A stretch of DNA of 64,000 nucleotides from Massilia sp. IC2-278 (GTDB taxonomy: Bacteria; Pseudomonadota; Gammaproteobacteria; Burkholderiales; Burkholderiaceae_D), in the NCBI RefSeq assembly GCF_020708045.1, contig NZ_JAJFES010000004.1:1-64000 (forward strand). The letters run 5' to 3'. Position 1 is the first letter of the stretch, and each line of letters begins with the position of its first letter. The notes under the pieces were generated by a model, which was given only the letters and a program-made list of their open reading frames with translations, had not been told where the DNA came from and did not search any database. Of this stretch, positions 17,782-25,980 are shown in pieces. The translations under genes and the position numbers were made by a program.

Positions 17782-17824
17782 CCGGTGGTCGCGCATCAAG
17801 CGCGGCCACCGGTTGTTTTGTTTT
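17782..17824 (+). terminator. Intrinsic terminator or attenuator just before the second peptidase gene
   Basis: A 13-bp stem (CCGGTGGTCGCGC pairing with GCGCGGCCACCGG, one G-U pair, loop ATCAA) is followed by TTGTTTTGTTTT. Only 17 bases separate the T-tract from the ATG at 17842, too few to fit a normal promoter. Transcripts for the downstream operon therefore most likely pass through it, so it may act as an attenuator as well as ending the first peptidase transcript. Confidence 0.7.
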
Positions 17825-17841
17825 AAACGAAGCGACAATTC

Positions 17842-20235
17842 ATGAACATGAAACACCTCGCGCACACCATCGCGCTGACCCTGGCCCTGGCCGCCACCGC
17901 CCACGCCGCCGACCCGTTCGACGACAAGTTCCGCCAGCTCGACGAGCTGCTGCCGACGCCCACCACCACCCGCACCGCCTCCGGCGCCCCGGGTCACGCC
18001 TACTGGCAGCAGCGCGCCGATTACAAGCTGCGCGCCACGCTCGACGAAGCGAAACGCGCGGTCACCGGCGCCGGCACCGTCACCTACCACAACAACTCGC
18101 CGGACACCCTCAACTACCTGTGGGTGCAGCTGGACCAGAACATGTTCCGCGGCGATTCGGACAACCGCAACATCTCGACCATCCCCTCGCGCGATGCCTG
18201 GCAAAAGGGCGGCGCCGAAGGCGTGAAGTTCGACGCCATCCGCTTCGCCTACGAGAGCCGCGCCTTTGACGGCGGCTTCAAGATCGGCAGCGTCAAGTCC
18301 GGCGACGGCCGCCCCCTGCACTACGCGATCAACAAGACCATGATGCGCATCGACCTGCCCCAGCCCCTGAAGCCGGGCGCGAAGGTGTCGTTCGCCATGG
18401 AGTGGAGCTTCAACATCCCCGAAGCTAGCGTGATCGGCCGCCGCATGGGCTTCGAGCGCTTCGATAAAGAGGACAAGAACGATTTGTTCGAAGTCGCGCA
18501 GTGGTTCCCGCGCATGGCCGCCTACTACGACGTGGCCGGCTGGCAGAACAAGCAGTACCTGGGCGACGGTGAATTCACGCTGGAGTTCGGCGACTACGAC
18601 GTCGAGATCACGGTCCCGGCCGACCACATCGTCGCCTCCACCGGCGAGCTGCAGAACGCCGGCGAGGTGCTCACCGCCGCCCAGCGCGACCGGTTGAAGC
18701 AGGCGCGCACGGCGAAGAAGCCGGTCCTGATCGTGACCCAGGCCGAAGCCGAAGCCAACGAGAAACAGCGCACCGGCACGATGAAGACCTGGCGCTTCAA
18801 GGCCCGGAACGTGCGCGACTTCGCCTTTGCCTCGAGCCGCAAGTTCATCTGGGACGCCCAGGGCATGAAGAGTGGCGACAAGGACGTGCTGGCCATGTCC
18901 TACTATCCGAAGGAAGGCAATCCGTTGTGGGAGCAGTACTCGACCCAGGCGATCATCCACACCATCGAGCAGTACAACAAGTATTCCTTCGATTACCCGT
19001 ATCCGGTGGCGATTTCGGTGAATGGCCCGATCGGCGGCATGGAATACCCGATGATCTCGTTCAACGGCCCGCGTCCGACCAAGGACAAGAAGACCGGCGA
19101 GATCACCTATTCGAAGGCGACCAAGTATGGCCTGATCAGCGTGATCATCCACGAGGTCGGCCACAACTACTACCCGATGATCGTCAACTCCGACGAGCGC
19201 CAGTGGACCTGGATGGACGAAGGCCTGAACTCCTTCCTGCAGTACCTCGCCGAAAACGCCTGGGAAGAAAACTATCCGGCGCGCCGCGGCGATCCGCGCG
19301 ACATCACCGACTACATGCGCAGCCGTAACCAGACGCCGATCATGACGAATTCGGAGTCGGTGCTGCAGCGTGGCCCGAACGCCTACGCCAAGCCGGCCAC
19401 GGCCCTGAACATCCTGCGCGAGACGGTGCTCGGCCGCGAGCTGTTCGACTTCGCGTTTAAAGAATACGGCCGCCGCTGGAAGTTCAAGCGCCCGACCCCG
19501 GCCGATCTGTTCCGCACCATGGAAGACGCTTCCGGCACGGACCTCGACTGGTTCTGGCGCGGCTGGTTCTACACCACCGATGCGGTGGACGTGAGCGTGG
19601 ACGGCATCAGCGAGTACACGGTCAGCACCCAGAATCCGGACATCGAAAAGGCCTGGCGCCGCAAGCTGCGCGATGCCGAGCCGGCTTCGCTCACCGAGCA
19701 GCGCAACAAGGGCATGCCGCGCCGCGTGGATGCCCATCCCGAGCTGAAGGATTTCTATAACGAGCACGACGACTTCACCGTCACGAACGCCGACCGCAAC
19801 AAGTTCAGCGAACAGCAGGACAAGCTGGAGGACTGGGAAAAGGCGCTGCTTTCGTCGGGCAAGCACCTGTACCTGGTGGACTTCAGCAACGTCGGCGGGC
19901 TGGTGACGCCGCTGGTGCTGGAAATCCAGCTCGCCAGCGGCAAGAAGTATATCGAGCGCATCCCGGCCGAAGTCTGGCGCTACTCGCCGAAGAAGATCAC
20001 CAAGCTGATCGTCACCGACGAGCCGATGGTGGGCCTGACGCAAGATCCGTTCTGGGAAACGGCCGACATCAACGTCGACAACAACGCCTGGCCGCGCAAG
20101 CTGACCCCGTCGCGCCTGGAGCTGTTCAAGACCAACCGCAGCGGGACGGACCTGATGAAGGACTACAATACGCCGCTGAAGACGAAGGCGGCGCCGGCGA
20201 ATGGCGCGCCTGAAACGCCAAAGGCCGCGCAATGA
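17842..20235 (+). CDS. Secreted M1-family metallopeptidase, paralogue 2
   Basis: 797 aa with a signal peptide (about residues 1-23, ending AHAAD). HEVGH lies at 437-441 with the third zinc ligand Glu460 in WMDEGLN. The order of blocks is the same as in paralogue 1 and many stretches of over ten residues are identical, with divergence mainly in residues 90-200 and at the C-terminus. Its stop overlaps the start of the DUF6702-like gene (ATGATGA region), and a TonB receptor follows, so this copy is tied to an uptake or surface-processing function while copy 1 stands alone. Upstream lies a terminator-like hairpin. Confidence 0.88.
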   Translation: MNMKHLAHTIALTLALAATAHAADPFDDKFRQLDELLPTPTTTRTASGAPGHAYWQQRADYKLRATLDEAKRAVTGAGTVTYHNNSPDTLNYLWVQLDQNMFRGDSDNRNISTIPSRDAWQKGGAEGVKFDAIRFAYESRAFDGGFKIGSVKSGDGRPLHYAINKTMMRIDLPQPLKPGAKVSFAMEWSFNIPEASVIGRRMGFERFDKEDKNDLFEVAQWFPRMAAYYDVAGWQNKQYLGDGEFTLEFGDYDVEITVPADHIVASTGELQNAGEVLTAAQRDRLKQARTAKKPVLIVTQAEAEANEKQRTGTMKTWRFKARNVRDFAFASSRKFIWDAQGMKSGDKDVLAMSYYPKEGNPLWEQYSTQAIIHTIEQYNKYSFDYPYPVAISVNGPIGGMEYPMISFNGPRPTKDKKTGEITYSKATKYGLISVIIHEVGHNYYPMIVNSDERQWTWMDEGLNSFLQYLAENAWEENYPARRGDPRDITDYMRSRNQTPIMTNSESVLQRGPNAYAKPATALNILRETVLGRELFDFAFKEYGRRWKFKRPTPADLFRTMEDASGTDLDWFWRGWFYTTDAVDVSVDGISEYTVSTQNPDIEKAWRRKLRDAEPASLTEQRNKGMPRRVDAHPELKDFYNEHDDFTVTNADRNKFSEQQDKLEDWEKALLSSGKHLYLVDFSNVGGLVTPLVLEIQLASGKKYIERIPAEVWRYSPKKITKLIVTDEPMVGLTQDPFWETADINVDNNAWPRKLTPSRLELFKTNRSGTDLMKDYNTPLKTKAAPANGAPETPKAAQ

Positions 20236-20723
20236 TGAACCGCTTGAAGATGCTGCTGTGCGCCGTGCTGCTGTGCGCCGGCACGGCGGCGTCGGCGCAC
20301 CGCTTCCACGCGGGCATCGCCGACGTATCGTTCAACGCCCGCACCGGCAGCACCGAGATCGTGCACACCTACATGGCGCACGACATCGACGCCCTGCTGG
20401 CCAACATGTACGGGCGCCAGTTCGACCTGACCGAACCCGACGACCAGGAGGTGCTGCGCAAGTACATCGAGTCGCGCTTCTGGGTGCTGGGCCAGGACAA
20501 GTCGCGCCTGCGCGTGCGCTGGGTCGGCGTGTCGGCCGACGCCGAGCGCGTCACGGTCTACCAGGAGATTGAAAAGACGCCGTTGTGGAAGGCCGGCGCC
20601 ATCCACAACGCGGTGCTGGTCGACTTCCTGCCCGACCAGGTAAACACCGTGAACCTCAACGACGGCAATGCCGTGCGCACCCTGACCTTCGACCGCGCCA
20701 ACCCCGACCAGGCGACCCGCTGA
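20232..20723 (+). CDS. DUF6702-like small periplasmic protein
   Basis: 163 aa. Signal peptide of about 21 residues ending ASAH; the mature protein starts HRFHAGIADVSFNARTGSTE, which resembles DUF6702 proteins, whose mature N-termini carry a similar HxFHxxxxxxxYN pattern. Residues 60-110 are charged and predicted mixed alpha/beta. The start overlaps the peptidase stop; the TonB receptor gene begins 4 bases after its stop. No function is established for DUF6702. The histidine-containing mature N-terminus could bind metal, which is speculation. Confidence 0.7.
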   Translation: MMNRLKMLLCAVLLCAGTAASAHRFHAGIADVSFNARTGSTEIVHTYMAHDIDALLANMYGRQFDLTEPDDQEVLRKYIESRFWVLGQDKSRLRVRWVGVSADAERVTVYQEIEKTPLWKAGAIHNAVLVDFLPDQVNTVNLNDGNAVRTLTFDRANPDQATR

Positions 20724-20727
20724 CACC

Positions 20728-22773
20728 ATGACCAGGCTCCGTTCCTTGCCGTGCGCGCTGGCCGCGCTCCTCGTCCACCATGCCGCGCATGCGGACGACC
20801 TGGTGCTGCAGCGCGTGCTGGTCGAAGGCTCGCGCATGAGCCAGCTCGGCATCGCCGACTCGGCGAATGCCGGCACCGTCGGCCAGAAGGAACTGGCGGC
20901 GCGCACCGCCTACCGCCCCGGCGAAATGCTGGAAGCGATGCCGGGCCTGATCGCCAGCCAGCACAGCGGCGAGGGCAAGGCCAACCAGTTCTACCTGCGC
21001 GGCTTCAACCTCGACCACGGCACCGACCTGGCGACCTCGCTCGACGGCATGCCGGTGAACCAGCGCAGCCATGCCCACGGCCAGGGCTGGACCGACGTGA
21101 ATTTCCTGGTCCCGGAACTGGTCGCCCGCCTCGACTACCGCAAGGGCCCCTACTCGGCGCGCGACGGCGATTTTTCCTCGGCCGGCAGCGCCCAGGTCAG
21201 CTACGCCAACCGCCTGGTGAAGAACATCGGCAGCATCACGCTGGGCCAGGATGGTTTTGCGCGCGGCATGCTGGCGGCGTCGCCGGAAGTGGCCGGCGGC
21301 ACCCTGCTGTATGCGCTCGAAATCATGAAGAACGACGGCCCGTGGACGCGCCCGGACGACTACCGCAAGACGAATGCCGTGCTGCGCTACAGCCGCGGCT
21401 TCGTGAACAACGGCTGGAGCGTGACGGCGATGAGCTACCGCGGCCGCTGGAATGCGACCGACCAGGTTCCGCTGCGCGCAGTGGAAGACGGCAGCATCGG
21501 CCGCTTCGATGCCGTCGACGACACCGATGGCGGCAATGCGCACCGCTACAGCCTGTCCGGCATCTGGCGCCAGACCGACGCCGATTCGGCTTCGAAGGTC
21601 AGCGCCTACATGATCCGCAACCAGCTCGACTTGTACTCGAACTTCACCTATTTTCTGAACGACCCGGTGAACGGCGACCAATTCGCCCAGCCTGACCGGC
21701 GCGTGACGGGCGGCGTGGACGCCACCCAGACCTGGCACGTGCACCGCGGCGACAGCATCGCCTCCGACCTGACGGTGGGCGCGCGCCTCCAGAACGACAA
21801 CATCTTCAACGGGCTGTACGACACGCGCGCACGCCGGCGCCTGAACACCACGCGCGAAGACCATATCGTCGAGACCAGCGGCGCCCTGTTCGTCGAAAGC
21901 GCCACGCGCTGGGGCGAGATGGTGCGCACCGTGGCCGGCCTGCGCGCCGACCGCTACCGCTTCGACGTGCGCAGCGACCGCATCGAGAACAGCGGCCGCA
22001 CGCATGACACCCAGGTCAGCCCCTCGTTCAGCCTGATCCTGGCGCCCTTCGAGTCGACCGAGTTCTACGCCAACTACGGCCACGGCTTCCACAGCAACGA
22101 TGCACGCGGCACGGTGGCCGGCATCGACCCGGCCACGCTCGAGCCGGTGGGACGCGCGCCGGGACTGGCGCGTTCGCGCGGCATGGAGCTGGGCCTGCGC
22201 ACCGAAGCGATCCCGAAGATGCAGACCGCGGTCTCGCTGTACCGCCTCGACTTCGACTCCGAACTCACCTACATCGGCGACGCCGGCATGACCGAAGCCG
22301 GCAACGCCAGCCGCCGCTACGGCATCGAGTTCTCGAACTACTGGCGGCCCCTGGCCTGGCTGGGTGTCGACTTCGACGCCGCCTTTGCGCGTGCGCGCTA
22401 CCGCGGCGCGGCGCCGGGCGAAACCAGGATTCCCGGCGCGGTCGAGGGCGTGGGCCAGCTGGCCCTCACCGTCGACAAGCTCGGCCCCTGGTCGGGCGCG
22501 CTGCGCCTGCGCTACTTCGGCCCGCGTCCGCTCATCGAGGACAACAGCGTGCGCTCGCATGCCAGCACCACGCTGAACGGCCGCATCGGTTACCGCATCG
22601 GCAAGGACCTGCAAGTGGAACTGGAAGGCTTCAATCTCGGCAACCGGCGCGCCTCGGCCATCGACTACTACTATGCGTCCCAGCTGGCGGGCGAGGCCGA
22701 GCCGGCCGACGACATCCACTTCCACCCGATCGAGCCGCGCTCGTTCCGCATCACGCTGAACAGGACCTGGTAA
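20728..22773 (+). CDS. TonB-dependent outer-membrane receptor
   Basis: 681 aa, compact for the family. Signal peptide about residues 1-22 (ending AHAD). A plug domain follows with YRPGEMLEAMPGLIASQH, NQFYLRGFNLDHGTDLA and the VARLDYRKGPYSARDGDFSS block, then a 22-strand-type barrel ending in a C-terminal aromatic (FRITLNRTW). There is no N-terminal signalling extension. It takes up a substrate with energy from TonB-ExbBD. The operon with a secreted M1 peptidase and DUF6702-like protein suggests a peptide, a metal complex or a peptide-linked cofactor as substrate; no specificity motif can be read. Confidence 0.88.
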   Translation: MTRLRSLPCALAALLVHHAAHADDLVLQRVLVEGSRMSQLGIADSANAGTVGQKELAARTAYRPGEMLEAMPGLIASQHSGEGKANQFYLRGFNLDHGTDLATSLDGMPVNQRSHAHGQGWTDVNFLVPELVARLDYRKGPYSARDGDFSSAGSAQVSYANRLVKNIGSITLGQDGFARGMLAASPEVAGGTLLYALEIMKNDGPWTRPDDYRKTNAVLRYSRGFVNNGWSVTAMSYRGRWNATDQVPLRAVEDGSIGRFDAVDDTDGGNAHRYSLSGIWRQTDADSASKVSAYMIRNQLDLYSNFTYFLNDPVNGDQFAQPDRRVTGGVDATQTWHVHRGDSIASDLTVGARLQNDNIFNGLYDTRARRRLNTTREDHIVETSGALFVESATRWGEMVRTVAGLRADRYRFDVRSDRIENSGRTHDTQVSPSFSLILAPFESTEFYANYGHGFHSNDARGTVAGIDPATLEPVGRAPGLARSRGMELGLRTEAIPKMQTAVSLYRLDFDSELTYIGDAGMTEAGNASRRYGIEFSNYWRPLAWLGVDFDAAFARARYRGAAPGETRIPGAVEGVGQLALTVDKLGPWSGALRLRYFGPRPLIEDNSVRSHASTTLNGRIGYRIGKDLQVELEGFNLGNRRASAIDYYYASQLAGEAEPADDIHFHPIEPRSFRITLNRTW

Positions 22774-22863
22774 CGAGACCTGGCAACAACGGCGGGTTTG
22801 AGAAAGGACAGGAGGACCGCCCACCCTTCACCGCCCGCTGCGAAAGGTGCTACGCTACCGGGC

Positions 22864-23604
22864 ATGATGACCTCCGAACCACCCTACACCGACCCTTCCC
22901 GCCTCGTCGAGGCTTTGCGCGGCGACGGCTACGCGCTCGTGCGCCCGGCCGACGTGGCGCGCCTGGCCGGCTGCACGCTGGCTGAGCTGCAGGCGCTGGC
23001 GCCGAGCTGGGACCACCTCGAACTCGACAACTACCTGAAGGACGGCGGCCGCTACCGGCGCCGCCGCCACTCCTGCTTCGTCGACAGCGGCGCCGCGCTC
23101 GAACAGACCGCGCACCGCGCCCACTGGCAGCCGGTCGAGTACAACGCCCTGCACGGCGGCATGCACCGCTTGTTCGAACCGATCGAAGACGACACCATCG
23201 CCCAGCCGTCCTGGGGGCGCCTGCTGCGCGCGCTCGGCGCCGTGTGCTCCGAAGTCAAAGGTGCCCAGCCCTGGTACGTGGAAGCCCACCAGTTCCGCAT
23301 CGACACCGCCGACGGCATCGGCCGCCCCACGCCGGAAGGCGCGCACCGCGACGGCGTCGATTACGTGGCGGTGATTTTGATCGACCGCGCCGGCATCAAG
23401 GGCGGCGAGACGCGCGTGTTCGAAGCGAACGGGCCGCGCGGGCAGCGCTTCACCATGACCGAACCGTGGACCATGCTGCTGCTGGACGACGCGGCCGTGA
23501 TCCATGAGTCGACGCCGATCCAACCGCTGGGCGAGCATGGGCACCGCGACACGCTGGTGCTGACCTGGCGCGCAGGGAGTTTCCAGGGCGAGGGCGTCGA
23601 GTAA
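22864..23604 (+). CDS. 2OG-Fe(II) dioxygenase of the PF10014 type
   Basis: 246 aa. The iron triad is visible as His161 and Asp163 in AHRDGVDYV and His214 in AVIHESTPI, with Arg in DTLVLTWR as the probable 2-oxoglutarate ligand. Blocks HSCFVDSG and QFRIDTADGIGRPTPEG match the family that includes bacterial amino-acid hydroxylases such as isoleucine dioxygenase. A hydroxylation of a free amino acid or small molecule is therefore likely, substrate unknown. The ribosome binding site is weak. It follows the TonB receptor by 90 bases and could be co-transcribed. Confidence 0.82.
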   Translation: MMTSEPPYTDPSRLVEALRGDGYALVRPADVARLAGCTLAELQALAPSWDHLELDNYLKDGGRYRRRRHSCFVDSGAALEQTAHRAHWQPVEYNALHGGMHRLFEPIEDDTIAQPSWGRLLRALGAVCSEVKGAQPWYVEAHQFRIDTADGIGRPTPEGAHRDGVDYVAVILIDRAGIKGGETRVFEANGPRGQRFTMTEPWTMLLLDDAAVIHESTPIQPLGEHGHRDTLVLTWRAGSFQGEGVE

Positions 23605-23636
23605 CGCAAAAGCCGGCATGCATCCGCGGCGCTGAC

Positions 23637-23691
23637 CGTACGGTGGGGTGTTTGAGGCTGGGGGCCTCAAACACGTGCCCACGCGGTTACG
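23637..23691 (+). repeat. Palindromic repeat, copy e, with an alternative hairpin tip
   Basis: Outer parts (CGTACGGTGGG and GTGCCCACGCGGTTACG) match other copies, but the tip is a different palindrome: GTGTTTGAGG-CTGGGGG-CCTCAAACAC with perfect 10-bp arms (23648-23674). The 644-base gap 23605-24248 contains copies e, f and g, a minus-strand terminator, an operator-like palindrome and no supported gene. Confidence 0.8.
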
Positions 23692-23763
23692 TGCCCATGC
23701 TTGCACTGCATGCGGCGACTCATCGCCCGATGACATGGAGCCTGGCCTGCGGCCAGGCCGGTC

Positions 23764-23798
23764 CGTAGGGTGGGCACTCCGTGCCCACGCGGTTACGT
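23764..23798 (+). repeat. Palindromic intergenic repeat, copy f
   Basis: CGTAGG, GTGGGCAC-TCC-GTGCCCAC, GCGGTTACG. The roughly 70 bases after copy f resemble those after copy e (GTGCCCATGCTTGCACT shared), so e and f are a diverged direct duplication. Confidence 0.8.
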
Positions 23799-23930
23799 GC
23801 CCATGCTTGCACTACGTGCGGTCGCTCGTCGCCCGCTGACGCGGAGCCCGGCCCTATCGCCATGCAAGGCTTTCCGTCCATCTCATATGGCACGAGCGAC
23901 ACCTCGCCGCCAACGACTCGCGGACCCGTA

Positions 23931-23979
23931 CGTACCGCGTGGGCACGGAGTGCCTTGCGCGGCCCGGCCCACCCTACGG
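23931..23979 (-). repeat. Palindromic repeat, copy g, mosaic
   Basis: The left part (CGTACCGCGTGGGCACGGAG) is the common type; the right part (TGCCTTGCGCGGCCCGGCCC) matches the different subtype seen in copy o at 47621. It looks like a recombinant between subtypes. The companion motif GAGCGACACCTCGCCGC lies before it. Confidence 0.75.
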
Positions 23980-23993
23980 TAAAGCCATCAGCC

Positions 23994-24028
23994 AAAAAAA
24001 ACGCCCGAGTACCTTGCGGTACCGGGCG
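23994..24028 (-). terminator. Intrinsic terminator for the leftward gene at 24249
   Basis: Read on the minus strand: CGCCCGGTAC-CGCAA-GGTACTCGGGCG with one bulge, followed by eight T residues. It lies 220 bases after the stop of the leftward secreted-protein gene, implying a long 3' UTR or a small RNA in between. Confidence 0.75.
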
Positions 24029-24107
24029 GTAATCCAGTATTCGGAGAAAACTGGAGGAGACAGTTCCAATATAACGCGGTTTATTGTGCACCGCAATACG
24101 GTAAAAC

Positions 24108-24125
24108 TACGGTATCAATACCGTA
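24108..24125. promoter_or_regulatory. Operator-like palindrome TACGGTAT-CA-ATACCGTA
   Basis: Perfect 8-bp arms around CA, with an additional half-site (ATACGGTA) 12 bases to the left. The surrounding 24060-24140 stretch is much richer in A and T than its neighbours. It lies between a terminator and the 3' end of a leftward gene, with no start codon nearby that I can support, so what it would control is unclear. Confidence 0.35.
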
Positions 24126-24248
24126 TCTCCTCTCGGTAATGAACTCCCTTCTGCTGCCTCGGCACCACTTCGACAAGGATTTATGTCGCAGCGCATCATC
24201 AGGGTGCGTATGCGTTACGAATTGCACTGTTCTGGTGCAATTCCTGCC

Positions 24249-24593
24249 TCAACTCTTCTTCCCATCCTCTGCCGGTGCGATCTGCGTAGCCATCGGCCGG
24301 CACGGCGGTTCGGGATTTTTTTTCGCATTTGCCACCTCCTGGCGCGCATTCACCGCCGCCATCCTCCGCGAGGAAGCCGACTCCACATGCGAAGGCAGCT
24401 TGTTCACCGGCGCCACGGTGCCGCGTTCCGGCATGGGCTGGGTGCCGGCGCGGGGCGGCAGGGCGGCCGAGGCAGGTGCGTCGGCTTGCGGCTCGGCGCG
24501 GCACGGCGGATCGGCAGGCGGCGCGGTGTGCTGGGCCACGGCGTGCAGCGGCAGCGCACAGGACAGGGCCGCGAACGACAGGAATCGTTTCAT
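24249..24593 (-). CDS. Small secreted proline/alanine-rich protein, unknown
   Basis: 114 aa. A signal peptide of about 20 residues (MKRFLSFAALSCALPLHAVA) is followed by a mature part rich in Pro, Ala and Glu, with no recognised domain. The ATG at 24593 was preferred to one four codons earlier because GGAGGTGGAG then serves as ribosome binding site. It is divergent from the RND adaptor gene with 120 bases between them; a link to efflux is possible but unsupported by sequence. Confidence 0.65.
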   Translation of the reverse strand: MKRFLSFAALSCALPLHAVAQHTAPPADPPCRAEPQADAPASAALPPRAGTQPMPERGTVAPVNKLPSHVESASSRRMAAVNARQEVANAKKNPEPPCRPMATQIAPAEDGKKS

Positions 24594-24713
24594 CTCCACC
24601 TCCATCGCAAAAAACCCATTGTAACGGGATTAGAGGCAGGACTCGAACGCGAGCGGAAACGCCTTGCCTTTGCGATAAACTGCTTCGATATTGCCGGCAG
24701 CGGCCCAGCAGAC

Positions 24714-25970
24714 ATGGAAACCAAGCACATGCGATTCACGACTCCCCGCCTTCCCCTGCGTGCCGGCTCGGCCGCGCTGATCGTCCTGGCCCTGGCCGGC
24801 TGCGGCCGCGATGCCGGCGACAAGCAGAAGAACACCCCGGCCACGCCCGCACTCACCGTCACCACCGCGCGCCCCGCGACCGCCGAGCTGCCGCTGCGCC
24901 TGGGCGCCAACGGCAACGTGGCCGCCTGGCAGGAAGCGGTGATCGGCAGCGAGTCGAACGGCCTGCGCCTGACGGAGGTACGCGTGAACGTGGGCGACGT
25001 GGTGAAAAAGGGCGACGTGTTGGCCGTGTTCTCTGCCGATACCGTGAATGCCGACGTCGCCCAGGCGCGCGCGGCGCTGCAGGAAGCGCAGGCGAACGCC
25101 GAGGAAGCCGCCGCCAATGCGCGCCGCGGCGAAGCCCTGCGCAGCTCGGGCGCGATGAGCGAGCAGCAGGTAGCGCAATATCTCACCGCCGCGAACACCG
25201 CCACCGCGCGCGTGGCCGCCGCGCGCGCCACCCTCACCCAGCAGCAGCTGCGCCTGAAGTACGCCACCGTGGTGGCGCCCGACAGCGGCGTGATTTCGGC
25301 GCGCAATGCCACTGTCGGCGCCGTAGTCGGCGCCGGTACGGAGCTGTTCCGCCTGATCCGCCAGGGCCGCCTGGAATGGCGCGCCGAAGTCACGGCGGCC
25401 GACATCGACCGCATCAAGCCGGGCACGCGCGCGGTCGTCAAGGCCGCCAACGGCAGCGAAGTGGCAGGCAAGGTGCGCATGATCGCGCCAACCGTCGACG
25501 CGCAGACGCGCACCGCCCTGGTCTACGTCGACCTGCCGCCGGCCATGAGCAGCACCGCGCCGCTAAAGGCCGGCATGTTCGCCGGCGGCGAATTCGAGAT
25601 GGGCGCCTCGAACGCGCTGACCGTGCCGCAGCAGGCGATCGCCGTGCGCGACGGTTTCAATTACGTGTTCCGCCTGAATGCGGACAGCCGCGTGAGCCAG
25701 CAAAAGATCACGACCGGGCGCCGCCTGGGCGAGCGCATCGAGGTGCTGGGCGGGCTGGCGCCGGATGCGCAGATCGTGGTCAGCGGCGCCGGTTTCCTGA
25801 ACGATGGTGACTTGGTACGCAATGTCCAGGCGCCTGGAAAGGCACCGGCGGCGAATGCACCGGCGACGGTAACGCCGGGCGCCGCCCCGGCAAACGCTCC
25901 GGCCGGCATCGGAGCCAGTACTGCTGCCAATACTGCAGCCGGTACTGCCGCCGGCGGCGCTACGCGCTGA
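24714..25970 (+). CDS. RND efflux periplasmic adaptor (membrane fusion lipoprotein)
   Basis: 418 aa. A lipoprotein signal ends in LALAGC. A barrel-sandwich hybrid starts at VIGSESNGLRLTEVRVNVGD, a helical hairpin spans roughly 105-175 (QARAALQEAQANAEEAAANA and SGAMSEQQVAQYL), the hybrid closes at LKYATVVAPDSGVIS, and beta-barrel and membrane-proximal domains follow. The last 40 residues are Ala/Pro/Thr low complexity. It links the downstream RND pump to an outer-membrane channel, whose gene is not in the window. The permease gene starts 10 bases after the stop. An ATG five codons later (24729) is an alternative start. Confidence 0.9.
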   Translation: METKHMRFTTPRLPLRAGSAALIVLALAGCGRDAGDKQKNTPATPALTVTTARPATAELPLRLGANGNVAAWQEAVIGSESNGLRLTEVRVNVGDVVKKGDVLAVFSADTVNADVAQARAALQEAQANAEEAAANARRGEALRSSGAMSEQQVAQYLTAANTATARVAAARATLTQQQLRLKYATVVAPDSGVISARNATVGAVVGAGTELFRLIRQGRLEWRAEVTAADIDRIKPGTRAVVKAANGSEVAGKVRMIAPTVDAQTRTALVYVDLPPAMSSTAPLKAGMFAGGEFEMGASNALTVPQQAIAVRDGFNYVFRLNADSRVSQQKITTGRRLGERIEVLGGLAPDAQIVVSGAGFLNDGDLVRNVQAPGKAPAANAPATVTPGAAPANAPAGIGASTAANTAAGTAAGGATR

Positions 25971-25980
25971 GGGGCCGTCG

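Noticed and set aside
15140..20235. One of the two M1 genes being a pseudogene from duplication
   Set aside because: Both are full-length with intact signal peptides, HExxH and third Glu ligands.
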